Positions 7,553 to 15,450 of a stretch of DNA of 36,356 nt are shown in pieces. The notes under the pieces are model-generated. The model made no database searches. It was given only the letters and a program-made list of their open reading frames with translations, and was not told where the DNA came from. The position numbers and the translations under genes were made by a program. Position 1 is the first letter of the stretch. The number at the start of each line of letters is the position of its first letter. Origin of the DNA: CAADGU01 sp964581605 (GTDB taxonomy: Bacteria > Chloroflexota > Anaerolineae > Promineifilales > Promineifilaceae); NCBI GenBank assembly GCA_964581605.1, contig CAZOPF010000055.1:1-36356 (forward strand). Reading direction: 5' to 3'.

Positions 7553-8566
7553 TTAGCTTGTGTATCGTTGCCGAATGTTTGGCACCAGGTATTCATCAAA
7601 TGCTCGGTTTACATCATAAGCCGGCCGCCAGCCCCAATCTGTTTGGGCCGCTTTGTCGTTCAGCCCGGCCGGCCAGCTATCCACAATGCCCTGGCGCTGC
7701 ACATCGGTCTCAAATGTTATGTGGGCATCGGGAAACGCCTGCAACACCCGTTCGTGAAACTCGGCGGCCGACAGACTGAAACTGGTAACGTTGTACACGC
7801 GCCGGGTCAGGCTTTCCGTCGGTGCGTGCCAGAGATTGAGTAAGGCGGTTACAGCGTCCGGCATTGCCATGAAAGGGATGGTGCTGTCTGGGCGCACAAA
7901 ACAGGCGTAGGGTTTGCCGGCAGCGGCCGCGTGTAACATTTCTGGCCCATAGTCGCTGGTGCCGCCGGTGGGCACGGTATAGGCACTGATTAACCCTGGA
8001 AAGCGCACACTGCGAAAATCGAGCATGATCGGTTTGGTGCGGGCTAACTGCTGGAAATGGTCGCTGTAATAGGCCCCCAGCAACTCGCAGTAGAGTTTAT
8101 TACAACCATACATGGTGGTGGGGTAGTTCCAATCCCATTCGCGCACATAAAAATCGCGGGCCTTCGTTTCCAGATTGGGCAGGCCATAGGCGGCAATGGA
8201 ACTGGGAAAGATGAAGCGCACCGGCTCGCCGCGCCGTTGGGATTGTTCGGCCGCCAGTTGCAGCAAGGTCAAGGTGCCATTCACATTAACCTGATGGGCC
8301 AGTTCGGGGGCAAATTCGCTGCGGGTGGAGAGCAGCGCCGCCAGATGAAAGATGGTGTCAATTTCGTATTCGGTGACAAGGCGGGCAAAGAGGGTCTTAT
8401 CGAGAATGTCACCCTGAATGTGAATGGTACGGCCGTGCATCTCTGCCGGTAATGTGTGTAAATCCAACGTGAGCAGGGAATAGCCATCTAGATGGGTCAG
8501 TTCATCAATGAGCGCCTGGCCGATTTCCCCGGCCGCGCCTGTAATCATTACTACTTTCTTGCGCAT
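7553..8566 (-). CDS. NAD-dependent epimerase/dehydratase, L-threonine 3-dehydrogenase-like
   Basis: A 337-residue extended SDR. The Rossmann motif TGAAGEIG is at residues 9-16, HLAALLSTRSE near 74, the catalytic PSS at ~121-123 and YGCNK (Tyr153, Lys157). The segments FRSVRFPG, GGTSDYGPEMLHAAAAGKP and FMAMPDAVTAL resemble UDP-galactose-epimerase-like L-threonine 3-dehydrogenases, which oxidise threonine to 2-amino-3-ketobutyrate with NAD. The start at 8566 is fixed by GAGGAGGAA 6 nt upstream. A perfect 13-bp hairpin lies just upstream of that site. It is monocistronic and diverges from the AI-2E transporter gene. Another nucleotide-sugar or amino-acid-alcohol substrate remains possible. Confidence 0.82.
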   Translation of the reverse strand: MRKKVVMITGAAGEIGQALIDELTHLDGYSLLTLDLHTLPAEMHGRTIHIQGDILDKTLFARLVTEYEIDTIFHLAALLSTRSEFAPELAHQVNVNGTLTLLQLAAEQSQRRGEPVRFIFPSSIAAYGLPNLETKARDFYVREWDWNYPTTMYGCNKLYCELLGAYYSDHFQQLARTKPIMLDFRSVRFPGLISAYTVPTGGTSDYGPEMLHAAAAGKPYACFVRPDSTIPFMAMPDAVTALLNLWHAPTESLTRRVYNVTSFSLSAAEFHERVLQAFPDAHITFETDVQRQGIVDSWPAGLNDKAAQTDWGWRPAYDVNRAFDEYLVPNIRQRYTS

Positions 8567-8584
8567 GGGTTCCTCCTCATAGGA

Positions 8585-8613
8585 AGGTGCGCGATTTGCT
8601 AAATCGCGCACCT
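8585..8613. repeat. Perfect 13-bp inverted repeat in the leader of the SDR gene
   Basis: AGGTGCGCGATTT (8585-8597), loop GCT, AAATCGCGCACCT (8601-8613). On the minus strand it ends only a few bases before the Shine-Dalgarno of the gene at 8566. It could be an operator, a 5'-UTR hairpin or a REP-like element; no T-run follows on the minus strand. Confidence 0.9.
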
Positions 8614-8755
8614 GATTTTCAGCATATTGTATCTGAAACTGCAAATTGACGGAGTGGGCGAGCCTGTGATACCCTCACACAACTGGTGATGAAATGAGCG
8701 GGTGATGTGGTGATGGGGTGAGCAATGGATCGCCCAATCATATACACAAGCAACT

Positions 8756-10006
8756 ATGGACGGCGAGAAAGAAAATCCCTCAACAGAACAATCCGTATCA
8801 GGCATAGAATCGCCACCCTGGGCACGCAGCACAAAGGTCATTGTAACGGTAACTGTGCTGATATTGCTGGCGTTTATAGCTTATCGGTTTGAAGCATTAC
8901 TTCAGCAATTGGTCATTGCGGCCATTCTGGCCTATTTGCTGAATCCGTTTATTGTCATACTGGAAGAGCGCTCTCATGTGAAGCGGGTTTATGCTATCTT
9001 GCTGGTTTATTTGGGGCTGGCGGTCATTGTGGTTGGCGGGGCAGTGGCCTTAGGTGTGGCCGCGTATCAACAAAGCCAGATGTTGATTAACAATGCACCA
9101 TCGTTGATCGAGGGGATTACGGCCGTCATCCGCAATACCATCACCAACCTACGCCCTATGGCCATTGCCGGGTTTGAATTTGACCCCCGCGCCCTGGACT
9201 GGGGGCTGATTCAAGACCAGCTTCTCAGCCTGGCCGAGCCAACCTTGGGCCGCAGCGGGCAAATTTTAGGTACAATGGCAACCGCGACCATCCGCCTGTT
9301 GGGTAATATCTTCTTTATCTTTATCATCTCCATCTACTTTGCCGCTGAAATTCCCTTTCTCAGGAATCATGTGGGTAGTGTGGCCACGGCTCCCGGCTAC
9401 CGCCAGGATGCGGAACGGATGATGCGGGAATTCGGCCGTACCTGGAACGCCTATCTCCGGGGGCAGGTAGCGTTGGCGTTGGTCATTTTTTTCGTGGTAT
9501 GGATTGGCCTGACGCTGCTGGGCGTGCAGAATTCCCTGGCTTTGGGATTGTTAGCGGGAATGCTCGAATTTATTCCCGTTATTGGCCCGATTATTAGCAT
9601 GATCGCGGCCTGTGTGGTGGCTTTTTTCCAGCCGGAGACCATTTTTAACCTGGCAAGCTGGCAATATGGTCTGGTTGTTTTAGGGTTCATGGTACTGGTG
9701 CAGCAGTTAGAAAACAATTTACTGGTGCCCCGGATAGTGGGAGATGCGCTGGATTTGAACCCCATTTTGGTCATGATTGCGGTCTTGATGGGTGGCTCAA
9801 TTGCCGGGATTTTGGGCATGATCCTGGCTGCGCCGGTAATGGCTTCCATTAAATTGGTGGGGGGATATGCCTGGCGAAAGATGTTTGATCTGCCGCCCTT
9901 CCCCCAACCAGAAGCAACACCAGAACCGTCTCCGACCACGGTGTTGATTCAGCGCGGCCGTGAAATTGTGACCGACCTGACCAGGTTGGAACCACCCAAA
10001 AAGTAG
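8756..10006 (+). CDS. AI-2E family transporter (PerM/TqsA-like)
   Basis: A 416-residue polytopic membrane protein. After a ~25-residue polar N-terminus come paired helices (VIVTVTVLILLAFIAYRF, VIAAILAYLLNPF), a helix-rich soluble segment at ~105-190, and a C-terminal membrane block with the family signature region LAGMLEFIPVIGPIISM and ILGMILAAPVMA. The family exports small molecules; some members transport autoinducer-2 or act as Na+/H+ antiporters, so the substrate here is open. There is no Shine-Dalgarno; a TATACA hexamer 9 nt before the ATG could give a leaderless mRNA. It is the first gene of a three-gene unit with 1- and 5-nt spacings. Confidence 0.9.
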   Translation: MDGEKENPSTEQSVSGIESPPWARSTKVIVTVTVLILLAFIAYRFEALLQQLVIAAILAYLLNPFIVILEERSHVKRVYAILLVYLGLAVIVVGGAVALGVAAYQQSQMLINNAPSLIEGITAVIRNTITNLRPMAIAGFEFDPRALDWGLIQDQLLSLAEPTLGRSGQILGTMATATIRLLGNIFFIFIISIYFAAEIPFLRNHVGSVATAPGYRQDAERMMREFGRTWNAYLRGQVALALVIFFVVWIGLTLLGVQNSLALGLLAGMLEFIPVIGPIISMIAACVVAFFQPETIFNLASWQYGLVVLGFMVLVQQLENNLLVPRIVGDALDLNPILVMIAVLMGGSIAGILGMILAAPVMASIKLVGGYAWRKMFDLPPFPQPEATPEPSPTTVLIQRGREIVTDLTRLEPPKK

Positions 10007-10007
10007 C

Positions 10008-11057
10008 ATGAGCATGGATCTTTTTCGGGAAGCGATAAAGGCAGCACATAACGGCCGTCGCCAGGATGCCCATAATTTGTTACAGGAACTGCTCATGGGG
10101 CAGCCGCGCCATGAACTGGGCTGGTGGTGGCTGAGTAAAGTTGCCGAGGATGTGGACGAACAAATTCGTGCGCTGGAAACAGTGTTAATTCTGAATCCTG
10201 CCCACGAAGAAGCAATACACCGCCTGCCAGAGCTAAAAGCCCAACGGAAACAACAAGAGCAAAACGATCAGGCGGCGTTGTATCAAGAAGCGGTATGGGC
10301 ATATAAAAACGGCCGTCACCCGCAGGCACGCCAATATCTCCACCAGCTCGTCCGCCAAAACCCCTCTCATCTGAAGGCATGGCTGGGGCTGGCACAGGTG
10401 GCCCACTCACCGGCAGAAAAAATAGTAGCCCTGGAGACCGCCCTGACACTCAACCCCGAACACGAAAAGGCAGCCATTCACCTGAAAAAACTGAGAGCAA
10501 ATTTTGATGATCCCCTGGCACTGGCCCAGGCTTATGAAGCAGTTCATCTGACCGGCAAGGCAGTAGCCGCTTATCACTTTGCTGCCCAAAATGCGCCCCA
10601 TTCGGCCGACCGCCACATGGCCGGGAAACATGCCCGCAAGCTGCAAGCCGCGCAACAAAAATGGGCGCAAGAACAACAGAAGAAAGCGGAACGGCCGATC
10701 GTGTTCACCAGCGAAAATGCCAATTTGGTGAGGCTGGGGTTTGGCCCCCTCCTTGTCTATCTGCTGCTCATCTTCATTCATGGCGGGCTAAATCCACTGC
10801 ATATACCCTGGCTGGCCTACCTGGGCATCCCCCTGGTGGCAATGGGCAGCCTGTTGATAGCCGGGGCGGCCAATACGCCACACCACATCTATTGGCACAA
10901 ACTGTTTGGGCCTCAAGGCATACCCAACCATGCGACTGCCCTGGCCCTGGCCGTTGTAGGCTTTCTCATCGTTTTTATTCCCATTATGTTGGTTCTGACT
11001 GTTTCCTATGATCAATTGCTGGTTTACCATCAGGCGTTGTCATCGGCCGTCAGGTAG
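10008..11057 (+). CDS. TPR-like protein with C-terminal membrane domain
   Basis: A 349-residue protein. Residues 1-215 contain degenerate tetratricopeptide-type repeats (AHNGRRQDAHNLLQELL, AYKNGRHPQARQYLHQLVRQNP, ALETVLILNPAHEEA, ALETALTLNPEHEKA). A Lys/Gln-rich coiled segment follows at ~205-225, then three or four hydrophobic helices from ~240 (LLVYLLLIFIHG, LAYLGIPLVAMGSLLIAG, ALAVVGFLIVFIPIMLVLTV). The repeats face the cytoplasm if no helix precedes them. Its ATG begins one base after the transporter stop and it ends 5 bp before a rhomboid gene, so a membrane-linked scaffolding role is plausible. No specific family recognised. Confidence 0.75.
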   Translation: MSMDLFREAIKAAHNGRRQDAHNLLQELLMGQPRHELGWWWLSKVAEDVDEQIRALETVLILNPAHEEAIHRLPELKAQRKQQEQNDQAALYQEAVWAYKNGRHPQARQYLHQLVRQNPSHLKAWLGLAQVAHSPAEKIVALETALTLNPEHEKAAIHLKKLRANFDDPLALAQAYEAVHLTGKAVAAYHFAAQNAPHSADRHMAGKHARKLQAAQQKWAQEQQKKAERPIVFTSENANLVRLGFGPLLVYLLLIFIHGGLNPLHIPWLAYLGIPLVAMGSLLIAGAANTPHHIYWHKLFGPQGIPNHATALALAVVGFLIVFIPIMLVLTVSYDQLLVYHQALSSAVR

Positions 11058-11062
11058 CTGCC

Positions 11063-11845
11063 ATGTTTCCCATCAGTGATATAGAAAAGAATCGCTACAC
11101 CAGCCTGCCGTTTATGACATTGGCCATCATTCTGGTAAACATTTTGGTGTTGGTGGCAGTGGACGGTAACGTCGGCACATATTACGTGCTGGGAACCACA
11201 CCCTCACTGGTAATCAACCAGGAAGGTGGGGGAGCGCTGACGGCCGTTACCCATATGTTCTTACATGGCGGCTTGTTTCATCTTATGAGTAACATGCTGG
11301 CCTTGTGGGTTTTCGGCCGTCGGGTGGAAGATGTGTGTGGTCCCTGGCGCTTCCTCACCTTTTATATTGTCTGTGGCCTCATGGCTGACATCGTTGCCGT
11401 CATCACCCGTATGAACTCGCAAATACCTGGCATCGGTGCCAGTGGTGCATTATATGGAGTCATGGCTGCTTACCTCATGCTCTTTCCCAAAGGGCGCATT
11501 CGCGTCGCTTTTCTGCTCTGGTATCTACCCGTTTTTAATATGACGGCCTTAAACGGCCTGTGGGTTGGCGTCAGTTTTCTTTTTTGGGCCGGTTACATTT
11601 TTATGTCCGACAAAGGATTAGGGCACAGCCTGCTCTCCTTATATTTCCCCACCCCACGCGCCTATCTGGTAATCCTCTACTTTGTCCTGCTAGAAATTCC
11701 CCGCGCATTACAAGTATTGGTATTTGATATCGAAGCCTCCGTTGGGCATTGGGCCCATCTTGGCGGCTTTTTTGGCGGCCTGTTTATCTTCTTTTTCCTG
11801 CGCTCAGACGCTTTTCACCGCTACCGGAACGAGATGCCTTTATAA
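11063..11845 (+). CDS. Rhomboid family intramembrane serine protease
   Basis: A 260-residue membrane protease with the complete rhomboid signature. HMFLHGGLFHLMSNMLALW lies in TM2, GIGASGALYGVMAAY carries the catalytic Ser128, and HWAHLGGFFGGL carries the catalytic His232. Six or seven hydrophobic helices fit a bacterial rhomboid. These enzymes cleave transmembrane substrates inside the bilayer. Being the third gene of the AI-2E/TPR/rhomboid unit, its substrate may be a neighbouring membrane protein, but that is a guess from position. It converges on the histidine kinase gene with 10 bp between stops and no obvious terminator. Confidence 0.95.
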   Translation: MFPISDIEKNRYTSLPFMTLAIILVNILVLVAVDGNVGTYYVLGTTPSLVINQEGGGALTAVTHMFLHGGLFHLMSNMLALWVFGRRVEDVCGPWRFLTFYIVCGLMADIVAVITRMNSQIPGIGASGALYGVMAAYLMLFPKGRIRVAFLLWYLPVFNMTALNGLWVGVSFLFWAGYIFMSDKGLGHSLLSLYFPTPRAYLVILYFVLLEIPRALQVLVFDIEASVGHWAHLGGFFGGLFIFFFLRSDAFHRYRNEMPL

Positions 11846-11855
11846 AGCTGGCCCT

Positions 11856-13130
11856 TTAGCCATTTTCAGGTGTGGGCAACCCTGTTGCCGGCAGTGTAAA
11901 CACAAAGCGGCTGCCCATATTTTCCGACACCGGCTCTACCCAAATGCGCCCGCCATGTGCCTCCACCGTCAGACGACAAAAAGCCAGCCCTAATCCATAT
12001 CCGCGTGTGCGCCGCAGCCCTACCCGCTGAATTTGCGCAAAACGATCAAAGATGCGCTGGCGGTCGGCCAGGGGAATGCCCGCGCCGCTATCTTCAACAC
12101 TGACCCGAATCATCTGGTCGGCCGTAGGCTGGGCGCTTACCCGTATACGGCCGTTTTCTGGTGTAAATTTGATGGCATTATCCAGCAGGTTCGTCAACAC
12201 CCGGCGAATACGGTCCGCATCAATCATCACCAAAGGCAGATCGGCCGCTACCTGGCTCTCTAAAACCAGCGCACGCCGTTCAACAGAAATCGCTGCCATC
12301 TTCATCACTTCTTCAACAATCTGTTTCAGGCTGGCCGGAAGACGTTCAATATCCAGATTGCCCGCCTCTAACTTCGATACATCCAGAAGCGAATCTACCA
12401 GGTCTTGCATACGGGCATGTGCCAGCCGGGCAATATCCAGCAACTCCCGGTTAGCCATCAACACTTCCTCCGGCAACACCAGTTCCAGCATATTCAGAAC
12501 GCTATAGATGTTTCCTAAAGGGCTGCGTAGGTCATGGATAATGAGGTCACTCGTCTCCTGGCGCAACTGGTGTAGCGCCACCAACTGCTCATTTTCATCC
12601 AACAGCGAAGAGAGTTGGCGCAAGGTGGTCTTGTCTGGGCGCATCTCCATCCGGTAGCTTTCATGGGAGGCACGCAGTCGGGCACTCAGCAGCGCTAACA
12701 AATTCAGGCTTACAGCCGGGTGCGTTTGCAGCAATCTATAAAAACTCTCTCGCTGAATACGCAGCAACCGCACATGATCCACAGCCACAAGCGAAGCCCA
12801 ACGAGGTTTGTTTTCTAGCAGGGCCATATCACCCACAACTTCCCCCGGTGCGCGAAAAAACAGTTCATCGGGCCGGCTGAATGGCCCTTTGATTACCGCT
12901 ACCCGCCCAGACCAGATGATGTAAAGGGCATCACCAGGGTCTCCCTCGCAAAAGACAATATCGCCGGGAGCAAATCGCTGCTCGGTCATTAGCTCCTTTA
13001 GCAACTGCCGGTCGAGGGTAGCCAGCATCTTCATCAGGCTGCTGGTAGCGGCCGTGTCCGTCGCCCCCCCATCAGACGGTTCACTGGTGCGGATGTGTTG
13101 CAATTCGGCATCGGTGATTTTGTTGGTCAT
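11856..13130 (-). CDS. Histidine kinase with N-terminal cyclic-nucleotide-binding domain
   Basis: A 424-residue soluble sensor kinase. Residues ~40-155 form a cNMP-binding/CRP-like beta-roll (FAPGDIVFCEGDPGDALYIIWSGRVAV, GEVVGDMALLENKPRWASLVA). A short coiled coil follows, then the DHp helix with phospho-acceptor His199 (SDLIIHDLRSPLGN). The HATPase domain has LTNLLDNAIKFTPENG, VEDSGAGIP, DRFAQI and GYGLGLAFC. No receiver domain or membrane helix is seen, so it probably senses a cytosolic ligand. The start is taken at 13130; the 18 in-frame codons upstream come from the TAATTGGG micro-repeat. No partner response regulator is adjacent. Confidence 0.92.
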   Translation of the reverse strand: MTNKITDAELQHIRTSEPSDGGATDTAATSSLMKMLATLDRQLLKELMTEQRFAPGDIVFCEGDPGDALYIIWSGRVAVIKGPFSRPDELFFRAPGEVVGDMALLENKPRWASLVAVDHVRLLRIQRESFYRLLQTHPAVSLNLLALLSARLRASHESYRMEMRPDKTTLRQLSSLLDENEQLVALHQLRQETSDLIIHDLRSPLGNIYSVLNMLELVLPEEVLMANRELLDIARLAHARMQDLVDSLLDVSKLEAGNLDIERLPASLKQIVEEVMKMAAISVERRALVLESQVAADLPLVMIDADRIRRVLTNLLDNAIKFTPENGRIRVSAQPTADQMIRVSVEDSGAGIPLADRQRIFDRFAQIQRVGLRRTRGYGLGLAFCRLTVEAHGGRIWVEPVSENMGSRFVFTLPATGLPTPENG

Positions 13131-13138
13131 TGATTGTC

Positions 13139-13190
13139 TGGTAATTGAGTAATTGGGTAATTGCGTAATTACCCAATTACCCAATTACAC
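13139..13190. repeat. TAATTGGG micro-repeat palindrome
   Basis: TAATTGGG-type units converge on their complement (AATTACCC). The TAA stop of the TPP-enzyme gene (13185-13187) is itself part of the repeat. Same family as 3459-3515. Confidence 0.9.
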
Positions 13191-14819
13191 AATATATGGC
13201 GTACTTGCCCCGGTTTTGGCCATGCCTTTTTCGTCTAGCGAGACATCAATACAAGCCGGCAGGCCGCTGGCAAAGGCGCGGCTCAGGGCAGGGCCAATCT
13301 CAGCCGGGTCATCCACATGTTCACCGTAACCGCCCATCGCTGCCACAATTTTATCATAGCGGGTGGGGGCCAGTTTGGTGGCGATGGCTCGATCTTCGCC
13401 GACCATGTTCACCTGTGGCCCACGAATTTGCCCCCAACCGGCATCGTTGCCGACAATGGCGACGATGGGCAGGTGGTAGCGCACGGCCGTGTCAAATTCA
13501 AACCCATTCAACCCAAACGAACCATCCCCGCTAACGATCAACACCTTTTTCTGTGGGTACAGATGTTGGGCAGCAATGGCAAAAGGCGCACCCACCCCCA
13601 GGCAACCCAACGGGCCGGGGTCCAGCCATTGGCCGGGCACGGTCACGTCCAGCACTTTGGCGGCCGCACTGACAATATCCCCGCCATCGCCGACGACGAT
13701 CATCTCTTCGTCCAACAGTTTGTTGATCTCGGCCGCAAACCGGAAATGGTTCACGGGCGCATCATCCAGCGCTTCCCAGGCCGCCTGTTGGTCACGCTTT
13801 TTCTCTTCCCAAACGCGCACTTCGTCCAGCCAATCGCCCCAGCGGATACCCTGCAACCCTTCGCTCAACGCTTCCAGCACCAGCCGCGCATCGGCGACCA
13901 TGGCCACATCGGCCTGGCGATTGTGGTGCAGTTCGGCGGCGTCGTTTTCGATCTGGATGAGTTTGGCGGCCGGATTCCACCCTTCCAGCCCATATTTCAG
14001 GCGGAAATCGAGCGGGGTGCCAATGAGCAGCACGGCGTCGGCTTCACGCAATGCTTTAGAGCGGGCAGATTTGAAGCAGTGGGGGTGGGTCATGGGCAAT
14101 GTGCCCCGCCCCGCGCCGTTGGTGAAAACGGGCACGGCCGTTTGCTCCGTAAATTCGCGCAGGGCATCGCTGGCCCCATCCCAATACACCTGCGTCCCGG
14201 CGATCAGGATCGGCTTTTGGGCGCTGCGCAAAATCTCAAACATCGCTTGAATGGCACTCAGTTCGGGGGCAACAGGTTCGGCAACAAATTTGGGGGCAAT
14301 TTCGGGTACGTCTATGGCATGAAACAGCACATCAAAGGGCAGTTCGATGAAAATGGGGCCGGGCCGGCCGCTGAGGGCGAGTTTGAAAGCGTCGGCCAGT
14401 TGCGCCGGAATCTCTTCCGTTTTTTGAATGGTGAAGCTGGCTTTGGTGAAGGTCTGGAACATTTCGGTCTGGGGCATTTCTTGTAACGCGCCCCGGCCAC
14501 GGGTGCGCAGGGGGGCCGCGCCGCCAAAGAGGATCATGGGGCTGCGCGCCTGGTAGGCATTGGCTACGGCCGTGACTGCATCCGTTACTCCTGGCCCGGC
14601 GGTGACAATGGCCGCGCCGATGTTGCGGGTCAGCCGGGCGTAGGCGTCGGCGGCGTGCCCGGCTGCCTGCTCATGCCGGAAGTCAATCACGCGGATATTG
14701 TTGTTCAGACAGCCTTCATACACCGGCGCAATGTGTCCGCCGCAGAGTGTGTAGAGTGTGTCCACCCCCTGCGCTGCCAATGCCCGCGCTACCAGTTCAC
14801 CACCATGTGTAAATTGCAT
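13185..14819 (-). CDS. Thiamine pyrophosphate-dependent enzyme (acetolactate synthase / 2-hydroxyacyl-CoA lyase-like)
   Basis: A 544-residue TPP enzyme with the three-domain ILVB/POX fold. The N-terminal Pyr domain has the catalytic glutamate Glu50 (FRHEQAAGHAADAYAR) and TAGPGVTD. A central domain spans ~190-330. The C-terminal PP domain carries the TPP/Mg motif GDGSFGLNGFEFDT followed by GNDAGWGQ. Overall it resembles ILVBL/2-hydroxyacyl-CoA lyase-type proteins more than housekeeping acetolactate synthase, and no regulatory small subunit is adjacent. It is last in a minus-strand run after a PECR-like enoyl-CoA reductase and a MntA/HepT pair, starting 3 bp after the HepT stop. An acyl-CoA role is inferred. 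GAGGAG precedes the start. Confidence 0.85.
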   Translation of the reverse strand: MQFTHGGELVARALAAQGVDTLYTLCGGHIAPVYEGCLNNNIRVIDFRHEQAAGHAADAYARLTRNIGAAIVTAGPGVTDAVTAVANAYQARSPMILFGGAAPLRTRGRGALQEMPQTEMFQTFTKASFTIQKTEEIPAQLADAFKLALSGRPGPIFIELPFDVLFHAIDVPEIAPKFVAEPVAPELSAIQAMFEILRSAQKPILIAGTQVYWDGASDALREFTEQTAVPVFTNGAGRGTLPMTHPHCFKSARSKALREADAVLLIGTPLDFRLKYGLEGWNPAAKLIQIENDAAELHHNRQADVAMVADARLVLEALSEGLQGIRWGDWLDEVRVWEEKKRDQQAAWEALDDAPVNHFRFAAEINKLLDEEMIVVGDGGDIVSAAAKVLDVTVPGQWLDPGPLGCLGVGAPFAIAAQHLYPQKKVLIVSGDGSFGLNGFEFDTAVRYHLPIVAIVGNDAGWGQIRGPQVNMVGEDRAIATKLAPTRYDKIVAAMGGYGEHVDDPAEIGPALSRAFASGLPACIDVSLDEKGMAKTGASTPYIV

Positions 14820-14822
14820 GAC

Positions 14823-15158
14823 CTACTCCTCTAATATCTGCTGAATATCGTTCTTTAAGACAGGCAAATTCGTTTTGACAATTTCCCAAACCAACTGGAG
14901 ATTGACGGAAAAATAAGCGTGAATCAACCGGTTTCGCAAAGCTATGATCTGGCCCCAAGGGATTTGCGAGTGTTTGTCTTGGAATTCTTGCCCCAAATTG
15001 CGGCTGGCTTCCCCAATGATCTCTAACTGACGAATCACCCCATCTTGCAACAGTTTGTTCTGGTTGAACTCAGCCTGAGTTGCACCCTGAAGATATATTT
15101 CGATCTGAGCAATTGCATCTAAGATGTGTCGTAAGTAAACAAAATCATCTTTCGTCAT
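14823..15158 (-). CDS. hepT: HepT-like (DUF86) ribonuclease toxin
   Basis: A 111-residue all-helical protein of the HepT/DUF86 family. The RX4HXY active-site motif is present as RNRLIHAY, with DGVIRQLEIIGEASRNL upstream. HepT toxins are HEPN-type RNases that cleave RNA and are silenced when the paired MntA nucleotidyltransferase adds AMP to the motif tyrosine. The gene overlaps the MntA stop by 14 nt, the standard arrangement. Oddly, the pair sits between two metabolic genes in one run rather than in a separate island. Confidence 0.9.
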   Translation of the reverse strand: MTKDDFVYLRHILDAIAQIEIYLQGATQAEFNQNKLLQDGVIRQLEIIGEASRNLGQEFQDKHSQIPWGQIIALRNRLIHAYFSVNLQLVWEIVKTNLPVLKNDIQQILEE

Positions 15159-15450
15159 ATAAGATCACTTTATCTTGTTCTACATAGGGCTGAATATATG
15201 GACTAAGCCCTTCAATGGTGACCAGTTCTACTTCACGCCCTAGTAGTTGCCCCAGCTCAATTTCCAGACCAAACCAATGCCAGCCAAGTGACGGCCGTTC
15301 CTCTGGCGGTTTTAGCTCTACTAAGATGTCAATATCACTGTCTAAAGTTTCATCACCACGCGCATACGAGCCAAATACGGCTATCATGTTGGCATAGGGT
15401 TTTAATATAGGCACAGCCTTATGACGCAATTCATCAAATTTGTCCATCAT
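15145..15450 (-). CDS. mntA: MntA-like minimal nucleotidyltransferase antitoxin
   Basis: A 101-residue minimal nucleotidyltransferase with the canonical GSYARGDETLDSDIDILV motif (GSxARG and SDxD), where the aspartates bind the catalytic metals. In HepT/MntA systems it AMPylates and neutralises the toxin. Two consecutive ATGs (15450 and 15447) share a GGAG site 4-7 nt upstream. The start lies inside the 3' end of the upstream SDR gene (stop at 15434), indicating transcriptional and probably translational coupling. Confidence 0.9.
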   Translation of the reverse strand: MMDKFDELRHKAVPILKPYANMIAVFGSYARGDETLDSDIDILVELKPPEERPSLGWHWFGLEIELGQLLGREVELVTIEGLSPYIQPYVEQDKVILYDER

